The notes under the pieces: generated by a model
Database searches by the model: none
What the model was told of the DNA's origin: nothing
Seen by the model: the letters and a program-made list of their open reading frames with translations, nothing else
Made by a program: the position numbers and the translations under genes
Shown: piece by piece, positions 18,234-26,077 of the stretch
Position numbering within the stretch: position 1 is the first letter of the stretch
How the letters are laid out: the number at the start of each line of letters is the position of its first letter
From: Thalassovita gelatinovora
GTDB lineage: Bacteria; Pseudomonadota; Alphaproteobacteria; Rhodobacterales; Rhodobacteraceae
Reading direction: 5' to 3'
DNA: 64,000 bases
Assembly (NCBI RefSeq): GCF_001458355.1
Contig: NZ_CYSA01000016.1
Coordinates: forward strand, 186,001-250,000

Positions 18234-19026
18234 AAGAACCATCCATATGCCAAAGCGTTTCACCGGCGTTTCGCCGCTCAATTTCGTGCTTCTGGTCGCG
18301 CTGGGGGGCGTGATCCTCACCTCGATGGGCAAGGTCGCGCCTTCGCCGCAGCAACTGGCTGATGGGGTTCCGGACATGACCAGACTCGTCGGCCGGATGC
18401 TTCCCCCCAACACCGATCCGGACTTTCTCGCCCGGATCGCAAGACGCATCCTCGAAACCTTCCAGATCGCGCTGGTGGGGGCTTTAATCGGGATTGTGCT
18501 CAGCCTGCCCATCGCCTGGTTCGCGGCGCGGAGCGTTTCACCGCTGGGGCGTGGGAACCTTCTCGCCAAGGCGTTCGTGTCCTTCTTGCGCACCGTGCCG
18601 GATCTGGTCTGGGCGCTTTTGTTCGTCGCCTCCATCGGGCTTGGTGCGGTGGCGGGCACCATGACGATTGTCGTCGACACGATTGGCTTCTGCGGCAGGT
18701 TCTTCGCCGAAGCGATGGAGGATGCCGAAAAGGAACCGCAAGAGGCGCTTTCCGCCATCGGTGCAGGGCGCGGGTCGATCCTTGTCGGCGCGATCCTGCC
18801 CGACATCATGCCTTCGCTCGTCAACTCATCGCTTTTCGCGCTGGAAAAGGCAGTGCGCTCGTCGGTGGTGCTGGGCCTCGTCGGTGCCGGCGGAATCGGT
18901 CAAGAATTGAAGGTCGCTTTCGACCTGTTCCAGTACCGCAATGCCTCAATGATCATCCTGACGATATTCGTGATCGTTTTCCTGATGGAGGTCTGTACCG
19001 ACAAGCTGCGCGCCCGGATACAGTGA
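18226..19026 (+). CDS. phnE: Phosphonate ABC transporter, permease
   Basis: This 266-residue permease has about six membrane segments and the BPD_transp_1 core. FLRTVPDLVWALLFVASIGL and the EAA-type loop EALSAIGAGRGSILVGAILP identify the PhnE family, as does the C-terminal VGAGGIGQELKVAFDLFQYR. The start is the ATG at 18226, overlapping phnC (ATGGCTGA). One permease gene suggests a homodimeric channel. It completes the PhnDCE importer in the inner membrane. No further gene follows in the operon. Confidence 0.93.
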   Translation: MAERTIHMPKRFTGVSPLNFVLLVALGGVILTSMGKVAPSPQQLADGVPDMTRLVGRMLPPNTDPDFLARIARRILETFQIALVGALIGIVLSLPIAWFAARSVSPLGRGNLLAKAFVSFLRTVPDLVWALLFVASIGLGAVAGTMTIVVDTIGFCGRFFAEAMEDAEKEPQEALSAIGAGRGSILVGAILPDIMPSLVNSSLFALEKAVRSSVVLGLVGAGGIGQELKVAFDLFQYRNASMIILTIFVIVFLMEVCTDKLRARIQ

Positions 19027-19128
19027 GGCACCACTTTACCCTGTCGATAGAGCCTGCAAAGCGCGCCCCATTTCGATTATCTGGACCATCCTTTTTAACC
19101 CTCTGTAACGGCATCCTGCAATGACCGG

Positions 19129-19287
19129 CTATGGTCGTGATTCCGATACTGACTTCAACTCAGCCCCCAGCATCCGCTCCATTAACCGGATCTTCAACTC
19201 TTTCATCAGCCCGGCATCGCCGAGCAGGTCTTCAGGGCGTTCCACGCCCTTCAGCAGTTCGTCCAGGAGTTCTTTCGAGATAGTCAT
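19129..19287 (-). pseudogene. IS256-family transposase, N-terminal relic
   Basis: The minus strand encodes MTISKELLDELLKGVERPED, then LLGDAGLMKELKIRLMERML and GAELKSVSESRP before a stop at 19129. This is the opening of an IS256-type (mutator) transposase, normally about 400 residues (compare SKELIDALLADCKxPEDL-GENGLLKQLTKxLVExAL). Only 52 residues remain and the rest of the element is gone. Confidence 0.75.
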
Positions 19288-20254
19288 TCATGCTTCCTTT
19301 CGGTGAAGCATGAACCGGATCACTCATACACAAAAGGTCGGACACTCTCGTTAGAATTGGTGAAATTCCTTTAGACAATATCCGGCCCCCGTTCCTTCCC
19401 CCCGCATGCAGGGGAAGGCCCTTCAATTCCAGATCCGTTTCCGCGCGACGCCGTGAGTTACCTCTATCGGTGGCCAGCCGCTTCCCCGCAGGCTTTGCTC
19501 CTGCCCCGTCCATTGCAGCTCTGCGCCGGCACGGTCCCCGATCTGTCACGGCCACTACTCTGACCTTTACCAGCCGGTGGGTTTCATTATCGCGTTTCTG
19601 CGCCAGTCCAGAAGGAGTCGATCTGGCGCGGGGTGGGGGTAGTCCCCGGATCATCGCCTAACACTTGGTGGCCGGTCTGTAGGCTGACCGTGGCGACCGT
19701 CTTGCAGATAGTGGCAGGCATGGAAAACGGCCGGTCCAAACCAAGCGCCACAAACCTGGGCCGCGCCCAACATGGCGAAGCACAGATTTGCGGGCATGGT
19801 GAAAACCGCGCATGAAATGGTCGAAGTGTATCGATTGGAAAATTTCAAACGGATTGATACCCTAGCCTAGCCGGAATCGCTACTGATCGCGGCAAATCAG
19901 ACTCCCACTCTCAACTGACAAGCCCCAAGAACGCGTTTTGGCCAGGCGCCTGGAATTGATCTCTTGAACTTGTGGCCCCATTAGCTCAGGAGGATCGCGG
20001 AATTCATACGTTCCTTGTGCTTTGCAAATTTTCCTAAACTTTGGTTCATGTGTTTGCCAACACCATCACGCCATAGAGTTGGATCGGCGCTGACGTCAGA
20101 CGACCATGACCAAGGACTTTTTGCTTGCCCCCCCTGCCCCGTGCGATGATTGGCTGCGACGCATTGCGTTGATTGTGGATGCCCCGATCGAACTCTGCTA
20201 CCATCCTTTGGTTCCTGCCGCCACGGACCTTATGGAAAACGATCAAGTGAAGCC
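19288..20254 (+). other. Intergenic stretch with possible decayed sequence
   Basis: There is no convincing gene in these 967 bases. Near 19778 a short frame reads MAKHRFAGMVKTAHEMVEVY, then RLENFKRIDTLA before a stop. It could be the tail of a lost gene, but I do not recognise it. With the IS256 relic at one end, the stretch looks like decayed accessory DNA. The last 60 bases should hold the promoter of the MCE transporter operon; no clear -35/-10 pair stands out. Confidence 0.4.
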
Positions 20255-21334
20255 ATGACAGTAACACTGCCAGATCGGATCGTGGTCGCAAGGGTCGATG
20301 AAATTCGGGCGCAATTGGCAACGGTGGTGGCCTCTGACGATGTCACTTTCGACCTGTCATCGGTACAGGTCATGGACACCGCCGGGGCGTGGCTGATCAT
20401 CGACCTTCAAAGCAAGATTCTGGACCGTGGCGGGCGATGCGACATCATCGGCGCGTCGCCTGTGCATATGGATCTGGTTGACGTGGTCCGAAACAGCATT
20501 CCCGCCAAGGACGCGGCGAAAAAGCCGCGCCACGATTTCTTTGACTGGCTCGAAACCGTCGGCAAGGCGACGTGGCAAGCGGGCCTCAGCCTGGTCGAAA
20601 TCCTGAGCTTTTTCGGCACCGTGATCGCGCGTTTTGGCGGACTGATGATCCACCCCCGCCGCCTGCGCTTCACATCGCTGGTGCATCACATGCAGGAAAT
20701 CGGGCTGAATGCCGTCCCCATCGTGGCGCTGATGGCGTTCCTGATCGGCGTCGTGATGGCGTTTCAAGGGGCTGTCCAGTTGCGCCAGTTCGGGGCCGAA
20801 GTGTTCGTCGTCGATCTGATCGCGATTTCGGTCCTGCGCGAACTGGGCATCCTGTTGACCGCCATCATTGTCGCAGGCAGGTCGGGCGCGGCCTTCACCG
20901 CCGCGATCGGGTCCATGAAGATGCGCGAAGAAATCGATGCGATGCAGACTCTGGGCCTGGACCCGATCGAGGTTCTGGTCCTGCCGCGCGTTCTGGGGCT
21001 GGTGATCATGCTGCCGCTGCTGGGCTTCGTGGCCGATGTCATGGGCCTGTTTGGCGGGGCGGTAATGTCTTGGATCGAACTGGGCGTGTCACCGGGTATG
21101 TTTCAGACCCGGCTTTATGATTCCGTCGATGTCTGGCATTATGCCGTCGGCATGATCAAGGCTCCGTTCTTTGCCATCATCATCGGAATCATCGGCAGTT
21201 ACGAAGGCATGAAAGTCGGGGGGGACGCTGAATCCCTGGGGCGGCTGACATCGACATCGGTTGTGCTTTCCATCTTTCTTGTTATCGTTGCGGATGCCAT
21301 GTTTTCGATCTTTTTTGCGATTGTCGGGGTGTGA
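20255..21334 (+). CDS. MlaE-family permease with N-terminal STAS domain
   Basis: This 359-residue inner-membrane permease belongs to an MCE-type lipid ABC transporter. Residues 1-85 form a STAS-like domain (DVTFDLSSVQVMDTAGAWLI is the sulfate-transporter/antisigma core). The MlaE domain follows with several membrane segments, including LMAFLIGVVMAFQGAVQLRQ, VLRELGILLTAIIVAGRSGA, MKMREEIDAMQTLGLDPIEV and VLVLPRVLGLVIMLPLLGFV. In E. coli STAS is a separate protein (MlaB), so this is the fused form. The start at ATG 20255 gives a complete STAS domain. The stop TGATG overlaps the ATPase start by one base. Confidence 0.92.
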   Translation: MTVTLPDRIVVARVDEIRAQLATVVASDDVTFDLSSVQVMDTAGAWLIIDLQSKILDRGGRCDIIGASPVHMDLVDVVRNSIPAKDAAKKPRHDFFDWLETVGKATWQAGLSLVEILSFFGTVIARFGGLMIHPRRLRFTSLVHHMQEIGLNAVPIVALMAFLIGVVMAFQGAVQLRQFGAEVFVVDLIAISVLRELGILLTAIIVAGRSGAAFTAAIGSMKMREEIDAMQTLGLDPIEVLVLPRVLGLVIMLPLLGFVADVMGLFGGAVMSWIELGVSPGMFQTRLYDSVDVWHYAVGMIKAPFFAIIIGIIGSYEGMKVGGDAESLGRLTSTSVVLSIFLVIVADAMFSIFFAIVGV

Positions 21335-22107
21335 TGCAGGACACGCGTGAAGTCGCCATTCAGGTCCGTGGATTGCGCAATCAATTCGGTGATCACGTGG
21401 TGCATGACGGTCTGGACCTGGACGTGTTACGGGGTGAAGTTCTGGGCGTGGTCGGCGGATCGGGAACCGGGAAATCCGTCCTGCTGCGGTCGATCGTTGG
21501 CTTGTTGCACCCCAAGGCGGGCAGCGTCGCTGTTTTTGGCACCGACATGCTGAATGCGTCGGACGAAACGCGCCAGAAAATCGAACGCCGCTGGGGCGTG
21601 ATGTTTCAGGATGGGGCGCTGTTTTCATCCTTGACGGTGCGCGAAAACGTCGAAGTGCCGATGCGCGAACAGACCGACCTGTCACCGCAAACGCGCCGGG
21701 CGCTGGCCGAACTGAAAGTGTCCATGGTAGGCTTGCCGCCGAACGCCTGTGACAAATACCCATCCGAATTGTCGGGAGGGATGCGCAAACGCGCCGGGCT
21801 TGCCCGGGCGCTGGCACTGGACCCTGAAATCGTGTTTCTGGACGAACCCACAGCCGGGTTGGACCCGATCGGCGCTGCCGCGTTTGACGCCTTGATAAAG
21901 AAACTGCAAACCACGCTGGGGTTGACGGTGTTCATGGTCACGCATGATCTGGACAGCCTGCATGCGATCTGCGACCGTATTGCGGTGCTGGCCGAAAAAC
22001 GGGTCTTCGTGACAGGCACGATGGCGGACATGTTGGAGGTGGACCATCCGTGGGTTCACGAATATTTTCACGGTCCCCGAGCCCGCGCGGCCGGGTTCGG
22101 GAACTGA
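21334..22107 (+). CDS. MlaF-type ABC transporter ATP-binding protein
   Basis: This 257-residue ATPase has Walker A GVVGGSGTGKSVLLRSIVGL, a Q-loop GVMFQDGALFSSLTVRENVE, signature LSGGMRKRAGLARALALDPE, Walker B IVFLDEPTAGLDPIGAAAFD and H-loop MVTHDLDSLHAICDRIAVLA. The GGMRKRAGLARAL form and the GTGKSVLL loop are typical of the Mla/Ttg2/Mkl group, which powers phospholipid or sterol movement between membranes. It overlaps the permease gene by one base and is followed 12 bases later by the MCE protein. Confidence 0.93.
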   Translation: MQDTREVAIQVRGLRNQFGDHVVHDGLDLDVLRGEVLGVVGGSGTGKSVLLRSIVGLLHPKAGSVAVFGTDMLNASDETRQKIERRWGVMFQDGALFSSLTVRENVEVPMREQTDLSPQTRRALAELKVSMVGLPPNACDKYPSELSGGMRKRAGLARALALDPEIVFLDEPTAGLDPIGAAAFDALIKKLQTTLGLTVFMVTHDLDSLHAICDRIAVLAEKRVFVTGTMADMLEVDHPWVHEYFHGPRARAAGFGN

Positions 22108-22119
22108 GGATTTTACCGA

Positions 22120-23862
22120 ATGGAAACCAAAGCCAATTTCGTGCTGATCGGTGCCGTCACAATCCTTGGCATGCTGGGGGTTCTGGGCCTGCTGGTGTGG
22201 TTCGCAAAGGTCGAAGTTGACCGGCAATATGCCGAATACGAAATTCTGTTCGACAGCGTGTCGGGATTGGGGATGGCGGCGGATGTGCGCTATAACGGAT
22301 TGTCTGTCGGCAAGGTCATCGGCCTTGGACTTGATGCCGACAATCCCGATAAAGTGCGGGTCCGGATCGAAGTCGCCGCCGACACCCCGGTCAAAACCGA
22401 CACCACCGCACAGCTGAATTCACAAGGCGTCACCGGGGTTTCTTTCGTCGCCCTGACGGGCGGCAGCCAAGGCGCTGCGTTGTTGCGCGACACAGCCGAC
22501 CCGACCACCGTTCCCCTGATCACAGCACAGCGGTCCGCCGTCCAAGCCCTGACCGAAGATGCCCCCGATCTGGTGAACGAAGCGGTCGAAGCGATCAAGG
22601 AAGTCAGGAACTTCCTTGGTCCGGAAAATCAGGCGGCGGTGTCCAACCTTCTGCAAAACCTTGATCGCGCCTCGGGCCAGCTTGACAAGGCGCTGTCCGA
22701 TTTTTCCGATATCTCGCAGACCGTTTCCGAAGGCACCGCGGAAATTTCGAAATTCACCGGTCGGCTTGATGAAATCGGGGAAACCGTTCAAACCTCGCTT
22801 CTTAAGATCAACGAAACCCTGGACGCCGCAAAACTTGCGCTTGGCGAAATCGAACCGACGATGCGCTCGGCGACTGCGGCTTTTACCACGGCGGAATCCA
22901 CGATCAGCGGCGTCGACAGCTTCGTTCAGACCCGAGTGCCGCAAATCGCGGATGACCTGTCCTCCGCAATCCGGTCGATTGACACCGCAACCAACGACTT
23001 AAAAACCCAACTCGATACCGTCCTGACGCAATTCGGCGGCTCGGCCGAAGCGGCAACGCAACGGTTTTCCGAACTCGAAACGACGATTGCCACCCTCGAC
23101 CTCACCCTTGCCGATGCGCGTAAATCGCTGACCGCCGTTGAAAGCGCCTCGACCAATTTCCAAGGCTTGATCGATGGCGACACAACCGCGCTGATCGTCG
23201 ATGCCCGCGAAACGCTGAAGGCGGTACAGGGGTCGATCACCGGCATCGATACGGTGTTTCAACAGGACGTGCCGGGCATCGTCACCGACATTCGCACCGC
23301 CGTCACATCCGCAACCGGTGTCATTGATCAGGTTTCGACCGATCTCGTGGCGTTCACGACCCGGCTTGATCCTCTGGTCGATAGCGGCGACGAAACCCTG
23401 AAGGCGGCGACGGAAACTTTACAAAACGCCAATCGCACGCTTGCCAATCTGGACCGCGCACTGATCGCGACCGAAAAAACGCTTGATGTCGCCGAACGCA
23501 CATTCGCCGGCGCGGACACAATCATTTCAACCGATCTGAGCCCGGCAATTTCGGATGTCCGCACCGCTGCGGGCCAGTTCGAGGCGACGATGGCGACCCT
23601 GTCCGAAGATATCCCGGCAATCACCACCGATCTGCGCGATGCCATGGCGCGCGCCTTGGATGTTGTGCAACAGATCGAAGACACCGTCAGCGCCAGCGCC
23701 CCGCCGGTTCAGGCATTCGCGCAAACCGGCCTGCCCGAATTCACCAAGTTCGCGCGCGAAGCACAGCAATTGGTTTATCAATTGGAACAGTTGACAAAGA
23801 AAATGCAAAGAGACCCCGCGCGGTTCTTCTTTGGCAACAACATTCCCGAATTCAGGAGATAG
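22120..23862 (+). CDS. MCE-domain protein with long helical region
   Basis: This 580-residue protein is anchored by one N-terminal membrane segment (NFVLIGAVTILGMLGVLGLL). The MCE/MlaD domain is at about residues 38-118 (EYEILFDSVSGLGMAADVRY, VGKVIGLGLDADNPDKVRVR, TAQLNSQGVTGVSFVALTGG). The remaining 450 residues are Ala/Thr/Asp-rich helical sequence with no further MCE domain. MlaD of E. coli has only about 180 residues; the long helical tail resembles proteins thought to bridge the periplasm. It should form the hexameric lipid-binding part of the transporter. The C-terminus (RDPARFFFGNNIPEFRR) is typical of the longer MCE proteins. Confidence 0.9.
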   Translation: METKANFVLIGAVTILGMLGVLGLLVWFAKVEVDRQYAEYEILFDSVSGLGMAADVRYNGLSVGKVIGLGLDADNPDKVRVRIEVAADTPVKTDTTAQLNSQGVTGVSFVALTGGSQGAALLRDTADPTTVPLITAQRSAVQALTEDAPDLVNEAVEAIKEVRNFLGPENQAAVSNLLQNLDRASGQLDKALSDFSDISQTVSEGTAEISKFTGRLDEIGETVQTSLLKINETLDAAKLALGEIEPTMRSATAAFTTAESTISGVDSFVQTRVPQIADDLSSAIRSIDTATNDLKTQLDTVLTQFGGSAEAATQRFSELETTIATLDLTLADARKSLTAVESASTNFQGLIDGDTTALIVDARETLKAVQGSITGIDTVFQQDVPGIVTDIRTAVTSATGVIDQVSTDLVAFTTRLDPLVDSGDETLKAATETLQNANRTLANLDRALIATEKTLDVAERTFAGADTIISTDLSPAISDVRTAAGQFEATMATLSEDIPAITTDLRDAMARALDVVQQIEDTVSASAPPVQAFAQTGLPEFTKFAREAQQLVYQLEQLTKKMQRDPARFFFGNNIPEFRR

Positions 23863-23865
23863 ACC

Positions 23866-24492
23866 ATGATGTCTTATCGAAAAATCTTTCGCTCCGTTGT
23901 GTTCGGTCTTGGTCTTGCGGCCCTGGCCGGATGTTCTGGTCTGACCAGCCTTCAGTCGGCTTCCAAACCCCTCAACACGTTCGAACTCACACCCCTGCCG
24001 GCCGGGTCGGTTTCCGTGCCTCGCGGCAGGCGTCAGTTGGAAGTCGCGCTGCCGACGGCGACGGGTGCCCTGAACAGCGACCGGATCGTGATCAAGCCGA
24101 CACCGCTTGAAATTCAATCCTTGCCCGAAACCCGATGGGTCAACGAAGCGACCGAACATGTTCAGCTGCTATTGGTGCGTTCGCTGGCCAATTCGGGCCG
24201 TTTTGCGTTGGTCACTAGCGCCGGCACGGGACCGTCGCCGGACTATGTGTTGCTAACGGATTTGCAGGCATTTCAGGCAGAAGTTAACGCCGACCAGGTG
24301 ACGGTGGTAATCAAGACCACCATGACTTTGTTGCGCGGCACTGATGGATCGGTGATTTCGTCGCGAAGCTTCGACAATGCCGCAGCGGTGGCCGATACAT
24401 CCGCCGATCTGATCGTGGCCGGGTTCGATGCCGCCATGACGCAGCAATTGACCGACATGGTCACTTGGTTGGCCCGCAATACCGGCGGCTGA
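23866..24492 (+). CDS. ABC-type transport auxiliary lipoprotein (PqiC-like)
   Basis: This 208-residue lipoprotein has a signal peptide with lipobox LAALAGC, so it should be lipidated at Cys about 23, and an ABC_trans_aux domain (FELTPLPAGSVSVPRGRRQL, DRIVIKPTPLEIQSLPETRW, LLLVRSLANSGRFALVTSAG). Such proteins are outer-membrane partners of MCE systems. It begins three bases after the MCE gene and completes the four-gene operon: permease, ATPase, MCE protein, lipoprotein. An in-frame second ATG directly after the first is equally possible. Confidence 0.87.
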   Translation: MMSYRKIFRSVVFGLGLAALAGCSGLTSLQSASKPLNTFELTPLPAGSVSVPRGRRQLEVALPTATGALNSDRIVIKPTPLEIQSLPETRWVNEATEHVQLLLVRSLANSGRFALVTSAGTGPSPDYVLLTDLQAFQAEVNADQVTVVIKTTMTLLRGTDGSVISSRSFDNAAAVADTSADLIVAGFDAAMTQQLTDMVTWLARNTGG

Positions 24493-24575
24493 TCCCCGCA
24501 CCTGATGCAATCCGCCCCTGCGCGATCAGAAAACATCCCCCGCTTTGCCCGACTGTGAAACGCGCAAGGGCTTGT

Positions 24576-25559
24576 TCATCTGTTTTGAGCGCGGTCCAGA
24601 TAAGACTGAATTTCGGCAAGCCCGCACATATCTTGGCCGGGATCGGCGCAACAGGATTGGATATCGGCCGCCGATTGCGCATAGATCACGTTCCAGGCCG
24701 CTTCGGACCGGCCAAAATTGGGCGGCATTGCGTGGCTGGCGGGATAGCGGCTTGCCTGCTCATCCGCCCCAACGGGCACCACTTGCCCGGTCATCCATTG
24801 CGCCAGCGCGCCACAGGACCCCGGTTTTTCCTGCGCCGGATCCGGCGGCATCAGCAAACCCGCCCCAATCCGGTGACAGCTTAAACAAGTGTTGTCGCGC
24901 AGGTTCATCGCATGCAACGGCCAGTCCGAAAAACCAATCCCGGGATCAACATGGCCATAGGGGCCAAACGGGTCGACCGGGACATCCGCCCAGACCTGCC
25001 CGACAAAGGGCGAATACATGAAGGGATCGTTGTCGTGGCAGACGCCACAGTCTTCGGCAACGACCGCTTCGGGCGTCTGCCAGAAACTGGCATCGGTCGC
25101 GGCGGTAGGCGACGGAACATTTTGCCCGCTTACCCCCGCGCCCGCATCGGCCTTGGCCTGAAACCAGCAGGTCGCGCCGGTATCGGGGTTATGGGCGATC
25201 ACGTCGATTTCATCGAAATCGGTGCTGCCCTCGGCGCGAAAACGCTTTTGCCGGCACATGACCGCGATCTGCGCCGTCTCGGTGGACAGGTTCAAAATGC
25301 GGGAAAACGGCACACATTGGCCGTCAGACCCGGCACCGTTGTTCAAAAGCGCCGGTCTGTCGCAGGTCGCGGGCGCATGATCCGTGACCGCAACCCCATC
25401 CACCGTGACCGGAACAGCGACGCCATTGGCGCAATCGAACACGTCAATCGCGCCGATATCGGTGGCACAGGCCGACCCGTAGATTTGGGTCGATGTCTGC
25501 GCGCCCGCAGCCCCGGCGACGCACAGAAACGCAATGCTACAGGCACGCGGAATCTTCAT
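24576..25559 (-). CDS. Secreted diheme c-type cytochrome
   Basis: This 327-residue periplasmic protein has a signal peptide (MKIPRACSIAFLCVAGAAGA) and two heme-c motifs, CGVCH (in VVAEDCGVCHDNDPFMYSP) and CLSCH (in MNLRDNTCLSCHRIGAGLLM), plus six or more other Cys near both ends. It is the last gene of an operon with a molybdenum hydroxylase (ATGA overlap with the small subunit), so it is probably the electron acceptor. It is longer than ordinary cytochromes and has a Cys-containing N-terminal part (IYGSACATDIGAIDVFDCAN) that I do not recognise. Confidence 0.8.
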   Translation of the reverse strand: MKIPRACSIAFLCVAGAAGAQTSTQIYGSACATDIGAIDVFDCANGVAVPVTVDGVAVTDHAPATCDRPALLNNGAGSDGQCVPFSRILNLSTETAQIAVMCRQKRFRAEGSTDFDEIDVIAHNPDTGATCWFQAKADAGAGVSGQNVPSPTAATDASFWQTPEAVVAEDCGVCHDNDPFMYSPFVGQVWADVPVDPFGPYGHVDPGIGFSDWPLHAMNLRDNTCLSCHRIGAGLLMPPDPAQEKPGSCGALAQWMTGQVVPVGADEQASRYPASHAMPPNFGRSEAAWNVIYAQSAADIQSCCADPGQDMCGLAEIQSYLDRAQNR

Positions 25560-26077
25560 TGTTGCCCTCCTTGACCCGCGTTAGCAGCCTCAGCCAGCGG
25601 TCTGAGCGCCTCGAAATACCGCAGATAGCCAGTGCATCGGCAAATATGGCTGCCAATGGCCGTCATCATCGCATCTTCCAGTTGGTCAGCCGGAACCGGC
25701 TGCGCTTTGAGCCCCTCAAGAAACATCCGCGACGCCATGACAAAACCGGGGGTGCAATAACCGCATTGGAACGAAAAGTTTTCCAGAAACGCCTGCTGCA
25801 CCGGGTCAAGAACGCCGCCCCGTGCAACGGATTCGATGGTCGAAACCGCGCTTCCATCCAAGCTGCCAAGCGCGGTTGAACAACTGACCACCGGCGCAGG
25901 TGCCGGATTGGGCGGTTTGCTGACCTGCACGGTGCAGGCCCGGCAAACCCCAATGCCGCAACAGAATTTGGTGCCGGTTAGGTTCAGCTCTTCGTGCAGA
26001 AAATCGATCAGCTTGTCATCAGCGCGGCTATCGTCGATCTGATATGCGATACCGTTGACTGTCAGGGAAATCGTCAT
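25556..26077 (-). CDS. Molybdenum hydroxylase small subunit (2Fe-2S)
   Basis: This 173-residue iron-sulfur subunit is of the isoquinoline 1-oxidoreductase/aldehyde dehydrogenase type. The plant-ferredoxin-like cluster is in KFCCGIGVCRACTVQVSKPP with a further Cys in VVSCSTALGS; the second cluster is in FQCGYCTPGFVMASRMF and SHICRCTGYLRYFEALRPL. It starts at ATG 26077, inside ATGA overlapping the large-subunit stop; the longer open frame to 26332 is antisense-like extension into the large subunit gene and was rejected. It passes electrons from the Mo centre to the cytochrome. Confidence 0.93.
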   Translation of the reverse strand: MTISLTVNGIAYQIDDSRADDKLIDFLHEELNLTGTKFCCGIGVCRACTVQVSKPPNPAPAPVVSCSTALGSLDGSAVSTIESVARGGVLDPVQQAFLENFSFQCGYCTPGFVMASRMFLEGLKAQPVPADQLEDAMMTAIGSHICRCTGYLRYFEALRPLAEAANAGQGGQQ

